Below are positions 44,756 to 52,647 of a DNA stretch of 64,000 nt, piece by piece. This DNA is from Burkholderia sp. lig30 (GTDB lineage Bacteria > Pseudomonadota > Gammaproteobacteria > Burkholderiales > Burkholderiaceae): the NCBI RefSeq assembly GCF_000687455.2, contig NZ_JGVW01000086.1, positions 1 through 64,000 of the forward strand, given 5' to 3'. Position 1 is the stretch's first letter; each line of letters starts with the position of its first letter. The translations under genes were made by a program, and so were the position numbers. The notes beneath the pieces were generated by a model. That model worked only from the letters and a program-made list of their open reading frames with translations, had not been told where the DNA came from and ran no database searches.

Positions 44756-45310
44756 TTAATTGGACGGCATACGCGTAAATGGTTGAACGCCAACAGAAAT
44801 AGCAGATTCAAAACCTTCGAATTCTCGCCTCCCCTGAGGGATCGATATTTTCATGTGGTATAGCCCCGGCTGCAAAACCGCCGCGTAAATTTTGCGATCA
44901 TATGCTCCGCTTCCGTTCGCGCCGAGTTCGTGCGCAGCGACACCCTGAACGTTACTGTCGACATCAAGTAACGTGCTGCCTGTGGCGGTCGTCAGTGTCA
45001 AATGGACGGGCTGCACTATCCCAGGATATGCATACTCCCCAGTAGCCACCAATCGGCCAGATTTTCCCACCAATGCGGCGAGTCGCTCTCGCTGTTCCTC
45101 GTTCTTGTAGTGAAATCCGAGGTAAAAAATGTAGAGACGACCCTCGGTTACTTGGACGTCTGCGCTTACCGATGACCCTGACCTGCTTGCATCTATTCGA
45201 AGAAATACCTCGTATATTTTACTTGTTGTAGCGCCGCAAACAGCAGTCACAGAAAAGGCAAGCGCAAACAGAAAACCTATATACCGACCAGTTTGTATTA
45301 TCGCTCTCAT
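44756..45310 (-). CDS. Hypothetical exported protein
   Basis: Not firmly recognised. A 184-residue protein with a signal peptide (GFLFALAFSVTAVCGA) and a beta-rich mature domain (KIYEVFLRIDASRSG, RLYIFYLGFHYKN, VHLTLTTATGS, GLYHMKISIPQGRREFEG). GC content is visibly lower than the rest of the window. ATG 45310 with GGGAGC upstream is preferred to ATG 45331. It might be an envelope lipid- or effector-related accessory protein, but nothing nearby proves this. Confidence 0.65.
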   Translation of the reverse strand: MRAIIQTGRYIGFLFALAFSVTAVCGATTSKIYEVFLRIDASRSGSSVSADVQVTEGRLYIFYLGFHYKNEEQRERLAALVGKSGRLVATGEYAYPGIVQPVHLTLTTATGSTLLDVDSNVQGVAAHELGANGSGAYDRKIYAAVLQPGLYHMKISIPQGRREFEGFESAISVGVQPFTRMPSN

Positions 45311-45525
45311 CGTTGCTCCCGAAACAACCATTAGATGTCGTTGTTCGAAACGCTAGTTTCCACTCCAATGTCCTCAGCATGAACAGGTTGCGGGAGATAG
45401 CTTAAACGCCGTGGTCCTGTCGTGGATGGCAGGATTGTCGACGAACTTGGCCCTGATGTCGAAGGTCCGCAGTTGGCCGAACGCGGACATTCCGCGCCGC
45501 GTTCCCCGGAATTCCGCGATGAACC

Positions 45526-45549
45526 AAAAAAAAGCCGCCCGAAGGCGGC
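45526..45549 (-). terminator. Rho-independent terminator after the 45.6 kb gene
   Basis: Read on the minus strand, GCCGCC-TTCG-GGCGGC is followed by eight T (45533 down to 45526). It lies 9 nt past the stop of the small gene at 45558-45866. Confidence 0.9.
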
Positions 45550-45557
45550 ATGCCCAA

Positions 45558-45866
45558 TCACTTTTTCGGAGAGAGCGGGGACGTCCAGTCGACAGGTTCG
45601 ACGGTAGTGATTTGAAGCCGCTCTCTCAATTCCGGGTGCGCGCCGGCTTGCATCAAGATCGCCAGTCCGCCGAGCTTGCGGGCATCCTCATCCGTAATTG
45701 GCTGTGCTTCGTGCGCCTCTGCGCCTGGAGGGATGGTCATGCCACCGCTGCGGGCGATTTCGCGGTCGATCACTGCTTGCACTTCCTTGCGAAAAACGGT
45801 GCACAGCTTGATCTGCTCGGTCTCGTCATCGTAGAAGATGATCGTGGCACGTGCTTGTTTATCCAT
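45558..45866 (-). CDS. Hypothetical protein
   Basis: Family not recognised. 102 residues, no signal peptide or membrane helix, with an acidic, mixed alpha/beta sequence (RATIIFYDDETEQIKLCTVF, EARKLGGLAILMQAG-like region, SPLSPKK end). ATG at 45866 with GAGAG upstream; the open frame extends to 45956. It has its own good terminator, which argues for a real monocistronic gene. Confidence 0.6.
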   Translation of the reverse strand: MDKQARATIIFYDDETEQIKLCTVFRKEVQAVIDREIARSGGMTIPPGAEAHEAQPITDEDARKLGGLAILMQAGAHPELRERLQITTVEPVDWTSPLSPKK

Positions 45867-46050
45867 TTCAATACTCTCGGCAAGCCCGATATTTCCGGAA
45901 AGCGGGCGCGGCACACATCCCTTAAGTGGATGGGACGCCGTAGATCGCTCGTGCAAACGGACATTGTTCCATGTCTATCGCGCACTTCGCATAGATCGTC
46001 CGCAATGCTTGCGATTTTCCGCAGCCCCCTCTAGCTGCCCGCCTCCCCAA

Positions 46051-46857
46051 TCACCCCCCGAACACCGCCTTCGCCAGCAACCCGAGCGCCACACACACCA
46101 GCGCGACAGCAAACCCGAGCTGCACGTGCCGCGCCGACAGGAAACGCGACACCCAGCGCCCGCCCGCCATGCCGATCGCGGTCGTCGCGCTGAACCACAG
46201 CGTCACGTCCAGCGGCGCATGCGTGCCGGACAGCAGCGTCGCGAACACGCCGCCGGTGCCGACGAGCGCGATCACCATCAGCGACGTCGCGACGATGCCG
46301 TGCATCGACACGTTGGTGAACTTGCGCAGCATCGGCACGATGACGAAGCCGCCGCCGACGCCGAGCAGGCCCGTCATCAGGCCGGTCACCGCGCCCGTCG
46401 ATGCGAGCGCGAGGCCCGCGGGCCACGACCAGACGAGCCGGCCGGTCTCGGGATTGACGCGGCCGACGCACAGCGGTGACGCCTGCGCCCCGCCGCGCTG
46501 CTCGCGCAGCGCCTGCCGCAGCAGCCGCAGCGCGACGAACAGCATCACCAGCGCGAACAGCGTCAGCAGCACGCGTTGCGGCAGCCGATGCGCGAGCCGC
46601 ACGCCGAGCGACGTGAGCGGCACGCCCGCCACCGCCATCAGCAGCGCCGCGCGATAGCGCACGAGCCCGCGGCGAAAGCCTTCGAGCGCGCCGAGCGCGG
46701 CGCTGCCCGCCACCGCGACCAGCGCGACGGGCGTGGCCTGCTGCATCGGCCAGCCCATTCCGACGACGAGCGCCGGCACCGCGAGGATGCCGCCGCCCGC
46801 GCCCGTGAGGCCGAGCACGGCACCGACGATGCCGCCCAGCACGAGAGAGATCAGCAT
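46051..46857 (-). CDS. TauE/SafE family sulfite/organosulfonate exporter
   Basis: A 268-residue inner-membrane protein with about eight helices and the two TauE half-repeats: GAVLGLTGAGGGILAVPALV and TGLMTGLLGVGGGFVIVPML. It follows the persulfide dioxygenase and SQR-fusion genes by 38 bp. The dioxygenase produces sulfite, which is toxic, so sulfite export is the natural role. It is the last gene of the operon. Confidence 0.87.
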   Translation of the reverse strand: MLISLVLGGIVGAVLGLTGAGGGILAVPALVVGMGWPMQQATPVALVAVAGSAALGALEGFRRGLVRYRAALLMAVAGVPLTSLGVRLAHRLPQRVLLTLFALVMLFVALRLLRQALREQRGGAQASPLCVGRVNPETGRLVWSWPAGLALASTGAVTGLMTGLLGVGGGFVIVPMLRKFTNVSMHGIVATSLMVIALVGTGGVFATLLSGTHAPLDVTLWFSATTAIGMAGGRWVSRFLSARHVQLGFAVALVCVALGLLAKAVFGG

Positions 46858-46895
46858 GTTTTCATCAACCTTCCTGAATGGATGCGTGCCGGCGT

Positions 46896-48563
46896 TCAGC
46901 CGGTGATCTCCGGTTTGGCGAGCCACTCGCGGCCCTTGAGCATCCCCCACCAGTAGAGCGGCGGCAGCATGCGTTCCTTGAGCAGCCAGGCCAGCCGGGA
47001 CGGGCGCTTGCCGTCGATCAGCCAGTCCGGGAAGGTCGGCGCGACCTTGCCGCCGTACAGGAACTCGGCGAGCACGATCTTGCCGCGCTCGACCGTCAGC
47101 GGGCACGAGCCGTAGCCGTCGTAGGCCGCTTCGCCGCGCACCTTGCCGAGCGCCGCCAGCACGTTGTGCGCGACGACGGGCGCCTGCTTGCGCGCGGCCG
47201 CCGCCGTCTTCGCGTTGGTCGTGTTCACCACGTCGCCGAGCGCGAAGATGTTCGGGAAGCGCTTGTGCCGCAGCGTCTTCGGGTCGACGTCGACCCAGCC
47301 GGCGGCGTCGGCGAGCGGGCTCGCGCGCACGAAGTCGGGCGCCTTCTGCGGCGGCACGACGTGGATCATGTCGAACTCGCGCGTGAACGTGTCGGTGCGG
47401 CCGTCGGGCAGCGTCCGGCTGAAGGTCGCGAGCCGCGCCGGGCCGTTGATCGCGGTGAGGGTGTGGCCGAAATTCAGCGCGATGTCGTAGCGCTTCACGT
47501 ATTCCGTCAGCGCGGGCACGTAGTCGGCAACGCCGAACAGGACCGCGCCCGCATTGAAGAATTCGACGTCGACCGCGTCGAGCCGGCCGCTGCGCTGCCA
47601 GTAGTCGGACGCGAGGTACATCGCCTTTTGCGGCGCGCCCGCGCACTTGATCGGCATCGGCGGCTGCGTAAACAGCGCGCGCCCGCCCTTGAACTCGCGG
47701 ATCAGCTGCCACGTGTACGGCGCGAGGTCGTAGCGGTAGTTCGACGTGACGCCGTTGCGGCCGAGCGTCTCGGACAGCCCGTCGATCGCCGACCAGTCGA
47801 GCTTGAGCCCCGGGCAGACGATCAGTTGCCGGTAGCGGATCGACCGGCAGCCGTCGAGCACGACGGTGTGCTCGGACGGCTCGAAGGCGGCGACGGCGGC
47901 CTTGATCCAGTGCACGCCGCGCGGCAGCACCTGCGCCATCTGCCGCGCGGTGGTCTGCGGCTTGAACACGCCCGCGCCGACCATCGTCCAGCCGGGCTGG
48001 TAATAGTGGATGTCGGCCGGGTCGATCACCGCGATGTCGAGCGAACGGTCGCGCGCGAGCAGGCTCGACGCGACCGCGAGGCCGGCCGCGCCGGCGCCGA
48101 CGATCACGATGTCATGGCTCGCCTCGACGGTCGGCACGGCGCGCGCGCCGCGCTGCTCGATGCGGCGCGCGAGCGCGTTCAGGTCGTAGCCGGCCGCCTG
48201 GCCGAGCGCGACGATCTCGGCGAGCGGCCGCGCGCCGGCCTGCGACAGCGCCCACAGCGTGGCCGAGCGCATCCCGGTGCGGCAGTATGCGAGCACCGGC
48301 GTATCGAGCGACGCGACGAGCGTGGCGAACTGCTCGCCCTGGCTGTCGGTGACCTTGCCGGAATCCACCGGCAGGTAATGGACGTCGATGCCGAGCGGCG
48401 CGGCGGCGGCGCGGATCTCGGTGACGGTCGGCTGGTCCGGGCCTTCGCCGTCGGGCCGGTTGCAGACGATGGCGCGAAAGCCGGCGGCGCGCAGCGCGGG
48501 CAGGTCGGACGCGACGATCTGGGGCGACACGGCAAGCGTGTCGGTGAGCGTGCGGATGTCCAT
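46896..48563 (-). CDS. blh: DUF442-SQR fusion: bifunctional sulfur transferase/sulfide:quinone oxidoreductase-like protein
   Basis: 555 residues. The N-terminal DUF442 domain (about 1-110) has a phosphatase/rhodanese-like loop AYCRTGMRSATLWA. The rest is a flavoprotein disulfide reductase: FAD-binding DIVIVGAGAAGLA near residue 150, redox cysteines in IVCPGLKLDW and PIKCAGAPQKAMYLA, and the second FAD site NIFALGDVVN. It probably oxidises sulfide to persulfide/sulfane sulfur for the adjacent dioxygenase. It lies 36 bp after pdo and 38 bp before the tauE-like gene. The name follows Blh-type proteins in Agrobacterium and Xylella. Confidence 0.87.
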   Translation of the reverse strand: MDIRTLTDTLAVSPQIVASDLPALRAAGFRAIVCNRPDGEGPDQPTVTEIRAAAAPLGIDVHYLPVDSGKVTDSQGEQFATLVASLDTPVLAYCRTGMRSATLWALSQAGARPLAEIVALGQAAGYDLNALARRIEQRGARAVPTVEASHDIVIVGAGAAGLAVASSLLARDRSLDIAVIDPADIHYYQPGWTMVGAGVFKPQTTARQMAQVLPRGVHWIKAAVAAFEPSEHTVVLDGCRSIRYRQLIVCPGLKLDWSAIDGLSETLGRNGVTSNYRYDLAPYTWQLIREFKGGRALFTQPPMPIKCAGAPQKAMYLASDYWQRSGRLDAVDVEFFNAGAVLFGVADYVPALTEYVKRYDIALNFGHTLTAINGPARLATFSRTLPDGRTDTFTREFDMIHVVPPQKAPDFVRASPLADAAGWVDVDPKTLRHKRFPNIFALGDVVNTTNAKTAAAARKQAPVVAHNVLAALGKVRGEAAYDGYGSCPLTVERGKIVLAEFLYGGKVAPTFPDWLIDGKRPSRLAWLLKERMLPPLYWWGMLKGREWLAKPEITG

Positions 48564-48599
48564 GAGTCGGGTTCTCCGGTTGGGGTTCGGATGCGCGCT

Positions 48600-49484
48600 T
48601 CAGAGCGCGTCGATTGGAATCTTCAGGTAGCGCACGCCGTTGGCCTCGGGCTCGGGCAGGTGGCCGGCCCGCATGTTGACCTGCACGGACGGCAGCATCA
48701 GCACCGGCATGTCGAGCGTCGCGTCGCGCGCGGTCCGCATCGCGACGAATTCCTCTTCGCTCACGCTTTCGCGCACGTGGACGTTGCCGCTCAATTCGTC
48801 GGCGACGCTGCTCACGTACTGCAGCGGCCGGCCGCCCGGCTGGTAGTCGTGGCACATGTAGAGGCGGGTGTCCGGCGGCAGGCTCAGCACCTTGCGGATC
48901 GAGCGGTACAGCGTGCGCGCGTCGCCGCCGGGGAAGTCGCAGCGGGCGGTGCCGTAGTCGGGCATGAACAACGTGTCGCCGACGAACGCGGCGGTCTCGG
49001 CGGCGTCGCTCACCACGTACGTCATGCACGCGGGCGTATGGCCCGGCGTGTGCATCGCGCGGATCTCGATCGCGCCGAGCGGCAGGCAGTCGCCGTCCTC
49101 CAGCAGGCGGTCGAACTGGCTGCCGTCGTGCGCGAATCCGGGGCCGGCGTTGAACAGCTTGCCGAATACGTCCTGCACGTGCCGCACGGCCGCGCCGATC
49201 GCGATCTCGCCGCCGACGCGCTGCTTCAGGTACGGCGCGGCCGACAGGTGGTCGGCGTGCACGTGGGTTTCGAGCAGCCAGCGCACGGTCGCGCCGAGCT
49301 CGGCGACGCGGGCGATCAGGCGGTCGGCGCTGGCCGTCTTCGTGCGGCCGGATTTCGGGTCGTAGTCGAGCACGGTGTCGATCAGCGCGCATTCGCGGCT
49401 GCCGGTGTCGAGCAAGAGATAACTGATGGTGCTGGTCGCGGGGTCGAAAAAGCCCTCGACGACCATCGTGTGCACGGTTGCCAC
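48600..49484 (-). CDS. Persulfide dioxygenase (ETHE1/Blh-type MBL-fold protein)
   Basis: Non-heme iron enzyme that oxidises glutathione persulfide to sulfite. 294 residues with the metallo-beta-lactamase metal motif LETHVHADHLSAAP and the second-site HTPGHTPACMTY and MCHDYQPGG. GTG start at 49484 with AAGGAGA upstream. First gene of the pdo-blh-tauE operon, 30 nt after a candidate sigma-54 promoter and divergent from the FisR-like regulator. Confidence 0.87.
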   Translation of the reverse strand: MATVHTMVVEGFFDPATSTISYLLLDTGSRECALIDTVLDYDPKSGRTKTASADRLIARVAELGATVRWLLETHVHADHLSAAPYLKQRVGGEIAIGAAVRHVQDVFGKLFNAGPGFAHDGSQFDRLLEDGDCLPLGAIEIRAMHTPGHTPACMTYVVSDAAETAAFVGDTLFMPDYGTARCDFPGGDARTLYRSIRKVLSLPPDTRLYMCHDYQPGGRPLQYVSSVADELSGNVHVRESVSEEEFVAMRTARDATLDMPVLMLPSVQVNMRAGHLPEPEANGVRYLKIPIDAL

Positions 49485-49525
49485 GGATGTCTCCTTGGTC
49501 TGGATGTTCGATTGGCCAGAAGTAA

Positions 49526-49542
49526 ATCAAAAACCGTGCCAG
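49526..49542 (-). promoter_or_regulatory. Candidate sigma-54 promoter of the pdo operon
   Basis: On the minus strand the sequence CTGGCACGGTTTTTGAT compares with the consensus YTGGCACGRNNNTTGCW: it is identical except that the -12 GC is GA. The predicted start lies about 30 nt upstream of pdo, and a sigma-54 activator gene is divergent. This is a sequence match only. Confidence 0.7.
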
Positions 49543-49650
49543 CTAAGGGGTGGCGCCGTGCGAGGTGGGTAGAAGTTTGATTCGCATCGGATTTTCAGGT
49601 TGACGGCGCGCAAGGATGCGCGCCGCGCAGGTGGCCGGGCCGCCGCGTGA

Positions 49651-49698
49651 CTGCCACGAATGGCAGTTAACTGGCAGAATTGGCAGTCTTTCTGGCAG
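49651..49698. promoter_or_regulatory. TGGCAG repeat cluster, probable activator binding sites
   Basis: Four direct copies of TGGCAG (49661, 49672, 49681, 49693) and one inverted copy (CTGCCA, 49651) forming the palindrome CTGCCA-CGAA-TGGCAG. It lies about 120-170 bp upstream of the sigma-54 promoter, the usual distance for enhancer sites, and directly before the fisR-like gene, so autoregulation is possible. Confidence 0.6.
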
Positions 49699-49719
49699 TT
49701 CACCGATCGAGTCTTTCGC

Positions 49720-51102
49720 ATGGAATCGCAACGCATCATCCCGATCCTGCCCGCGACGCCGGGCAGCGCCGCGCCGGACGTCAGCGCGCTCGTCTCGTAT
49801 CTGGAGCAGGACGCGCAGCCGATGATCGTGCTCGATCCGGCGTACCGGATCCTTGCCGCGAACGCCGCGTACCGGCGGCAGTTCGGCACGGCGGGCGACG
49901 TTCACGTCGGGCGGCACTGCTATCAGGTGTCGCATCACTACGACGTGCCGTGCGACCAGGCGGGCGAGCATTGCCCGATGAAGCAGGCGCTCGAGTCGCG
50001 CGGCGCCAACCGGGTATTGCACATCCATCACACGCCGCGCGGCCCGGAGCACGTCGACGTCGAGCTGCGCCCGATCTTCGATGCGCGCGGCGACGTGATC
50101 GCGTATGTGGAGCGGCTCACCACGGTGCGCAGTGCGTCCCCGCGGCCGAGCTCGGAAGGGCTCGTCGGCAGCGCCGACACGTTCAACGCGGCGCTCGGCG
50201 CGTTGCAGCGCGTCGCGCCATCGATGCTGCCGGTGCTGCTGCTCGGCGAATCGGGCAGCGGCAAGGAGCTGTTCGCGCGGGCGCTGCACGAGGCGAGCAC
50301 CCGCGCGATGGGGCCGTTCGTCGTCGTCGATTGCTCGGGGATTGCGGAGACGCTGTTCGAAAGCGAGCTGTTCGGCTACGAAAAGGGCGCGTTCACCGGC
50401 GCGATCGCGCGCAAGCCGGGGCTCGTCGAGACCGCACAGGGCGGCACGCTGTTCCTCGACGAAATCGGCGACGTGCCGCTGCCGATGCAGGTGAAGCTGC
50501 TGCGGCTGATCGAGTCGGGCACGTTCCGGCGCGTCGGCGGCGTCGAGGTGCTGCGCGCGGACTTCCGGCTCGTCGCGGCGACCCACAAGCCGCTGCGCGA
50601 CATGATCGAGGACGGCCGGTTCCGGCCCGATCTCTACTACCGGATCAGCGCGTTTCCGATTCATCTGCCGGCACTGCGGGAGCGGCCGGGCGACATCGCG
50701 CTGCTGGCCGCGTCGATCCTGCAGCGGATCGGGAACGCGCGCGCGGGCTCGGGCGACGCCGGCACCGGCAATTTCGTGCTGACGGACGCGGCGCGCGCAT
50801 GCCTCGAAGCGTATGCGTGGCCGGGCAACATCCGCGAATTGCGCAACGTGCTCGAGCGCGCGTGCCTGCTCGCCGACGATGGCGCGATCCGCGTCGATCA
50901 CCTGCCGGCCGAGATCGTCGCCGCGCCGGCGGCGCCCGGCGCGGCGGAACGCGGCAAGGATGCGCCGACCGACCACGAGCTGGTGCGGATCGCGGGCGCG
51001 TTCGCCGGCACGCGCAAGGCGCTGGCCGAACAGCTCGGTATGAGCGAGCGGACGCTGTACCGCAGGATGAAGGCGCTCGGGCTGGCCCGGCGCGGCGGCT
51101 GA
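49720..51102 (+). CDS. fisR: FisR-like sigma-54-dependent sulfane-sulfur-responsive activator
   Basis: 460-residue bacterial enhancer-binding protein. The N-terminal sensor has cysteines C67, C78 and C85 with 11- and 7-residue spacings, matching the C53/C64/C71 pattern I recall for Cupriavidus FisR, whose persulfide modification activates the ATPase. The AAA+ domain has GESGSGKE, the sigma-54 contact GAFTGA, and [11 protein letters not shown]; a Fis-type HTH ends the protein ([16 protein letters not shown]). ATG at 49720; an ATG at 49660 is possible. Divergent from pdo-blh-tauE, which it should switch on. Confidence 0.88.
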   Translation: MESQRIIPILPATPGSAAPDVSALVSYLEQDAQPMIVLDPAYRILAANAAYRRQFGTAGDVHVGRHCYQVSHHYDVPCDQAGEHCPMKQALESRGANRVLHIHHTPRGPEHVDVELRPIFDARGDVIAYVERLTTVRSASPRPSSEGLVGSADTFNAALGALQRVAPSMLPVLLLGESGSGKELFARALHEASTRAMGPFVVVDCSGIAETLFESELFGYEKGAFTGAIARKPGLVETAQGGTLFLDEIGDVPLPMQVKLLRLIESGTFRRVGGVEVLRADFRLVAATHKPLRDMIEDGRFRPDLYYRISAFPIHLPALRERPGDIALLAASILQRIGNARAGSGDAGTGNFVLTDAARACLEAYAWPGNIRELRNVLERACLLADDGAIRVDHLPAEIVAAPAAPGAAERGKDAPTDHELVRIAGAFAGTRKALAEQLGMSERTLYRRMKALGLARRGG

Positions 51103-51130
51103 CGCGCGCGGCCGGGCCGGGTCCGGACGC

Positions 51131-52633
51131 TCAGCGCGCGACGGGCGCCGCGCGTTCGGCGGCCTGCGCCGTCCCGCTTGCGGCGCCGGGCGGCGTGCCC
51201 ATCGCCTGGAACAGGCGGGCGGTGTCCGCGAGGCGCGCGCCGGTCGCGCGGATCTCGTCGAGGCGCGCGTTGCCGTACTGCAGCTCGCTCGCGCGCGCCG
51301 ACGACGGCGGCAGCGCGCCGAGCCGCACGCGCGCGGCGGTGTCGTCGAACGCACCGCGCGCGGCCTCGGCGGCGCGGCTTGACGCGTCGAGCGTCTGCGC
51401 GTCGTGTTCGAGCGACGCGAGCGAATCGGCGACATCCTGGAACGCGGTGAGCACCGTCTGCCGGTATCGTTCGACGGCCGCCTCGTAGTTCGCTTTCGCC
51501 GCGCGGCGTTGCGCGAACAGCGCGCCGCCGTGGAACAGCGGCTGGCTGAGCGACGCGCCGACGCTCCAGATCGCGCCGGCCCCGGACAGCATCGCCGGCC
51601 AGTTGAAACCGGCCTGGCCCATCGATGCCGACAGCGACAGCTGCGGAAAGAGCTGCGCGGTCGCGACGCCCACGTCGGCGGCGGCCGCCGCGAGCGTCGC
51701 GTCGGCGGCGCGGATGTCGGGGCGGCTTTGCAGCAGGTCCGACGGCACGACGACCGGCACGTCCTCCGGCAGATGCAGATCGGCGAGCGTGAGGTCGTCG
51801 GGCGCCTGGTCCGGCGTGCGGCCGAGCAGCACCGCGAGCGCGTGGCGGGTCGTCTGCCATTGCTGGCGCAGCGCCGGCAGGCTCGCGGCGAGCGACGCCG
51901 CGCTTTGCCGCGCGGCGAGCATGTCGGCGTGCGCGGCCGCGCCGAGCGCGTAGCGGCGTTCGGCGTCGTGCGCCTGCGCGTCCGACAGCGCGACGAGCCG
52001 CTCGGTCGTGTCGACCTGCTCGCGCAGCGCCGCCGAAGTGATCGCGGCGGACACGATGTTCGCGGCGAGCGCGCGGCGCGCGGCGTCGAGCTGATAGGCG
52101 TCGACGTCGACGCGTTTGGCCAGCGCCCGGTTCGCGAAGCGCGCGGCGCCGAACAGGTCGAGCGTGTAGTTCGCGCGCAGCTGCCCGACGAACGTGTCGT
52201 ACAGCAGCGTCGGCGCGCCGACGGCGGGAATCGGAATGCTGAGCGCCCGCTGGCGCGCCGCCTGTCCGCCCGCGTCGATCGTCGGCAGCAGCGAGCTGCC
52301 GATCTGTGCGCGCAACTGCTCGCGCGCGGCCGTCAGGCTGTGTTCGGCGGCCGCCAGCGTCGGGCTCTGGCGCAAGCCTTCGTCGACGAGCGCGTCGAGT
52401 GCGGCCGAGCGGTATTGCCGCCACCAGTCGGGCACCGGCTGCGCGCCGACCTCGAAATGCTGCGCGACGCCTTGCGCGGCGACGGTCCGTTCGATTTGCG
52501 GCGCCGTGCCGTAGTGCGCGGGCGAGGGCATCGCGGGCGGCGCGCCGCTCGGCGCGAACCATGCGCAGCCGGCGAGCGTGCCGGCCGCGCCGGCGGCGAG
52601 CACCATGCGCGCGGTTTTCGTCAACATGTTCAT
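51131..52633 (-). CDS. RND efflux outer membrane lipoprotein (NodT/OprM family)
   Basis: The outer membrane channel of a tripartite pump, 500 residues, with a lipobox GTLAGC and two repeated TolC-like domains (DWWRQYRSAALDALVDEGLRQSP; QPLFHGGALFAQRRAAKANYE; LLQSRPDIRAADATLAAAAADVG). ATG 52633 preceded by GGAGCTG is preferred over 52645. It follows the RND permease in the operon adaptor-permease-channel. Confidence 0.92.
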   Translation of the reverse strand: MNMLTKTARMVLAAGAAGTLAGCAWFAPSGAPPAMPSPAHYGTAPQIERTVAAQGVAQHFEVGAQPVPDWWRQYRSAALDALVDEGLRQSPTLAAAEHSLTAAREQLRAQIGSSLLPTIDAGGQAARQRALSIPIPAVGAPTLLYDTFVGQLRANYTLDLFGAARFANRALAKRVDVDAYQLDAARRALAANIVSAAITSAALREQVDTTERLVALSDAQAHDAERRYALGAAAHADMLAARQSAASLAASLPALRQQWQTTRHALAVLLGRTPDQAPDDLTLADLHLPEDVPVVVPSDLLQSRPDIRAADATLAAAAADVGVATAQLFPQLSLSASMGQAGFNWPAMLSGAGAIWSVGASLSQPLFHGGALFAQRRAAKANYEAAVERYRQTVLTAFQDVADSLASLEHDAQTLDASSRAAEAARGAFDDTAARVRLGALPPSSARASELQYGNARLDEIRATGARLADTARLFQAMGTPPGAASGTAQAAERAAPVAR

Positions 52634-52647
52634 CGACAGCTCCATGA

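Noticed and set aside
44756-45866. Toxin/effector-immunity pair
   Set aside because: Tempting because of low GC and two small unknown genes, but no toxin motif, secretion marker or VgrG/Rhs gene is near.
45411-46034. A plus-strand frame opposite the 45.6 kb gene
   Set aside because: The opposite strand has a ribosome site, a compact protein and a strong terminator; this frame has none.
49651-49698. Repeat cluster as a CRISPR array
   Set aside because: Repeat units are 6 bp with 3-6 bp between them, far too short for CRISPR, and there are no cas genes.
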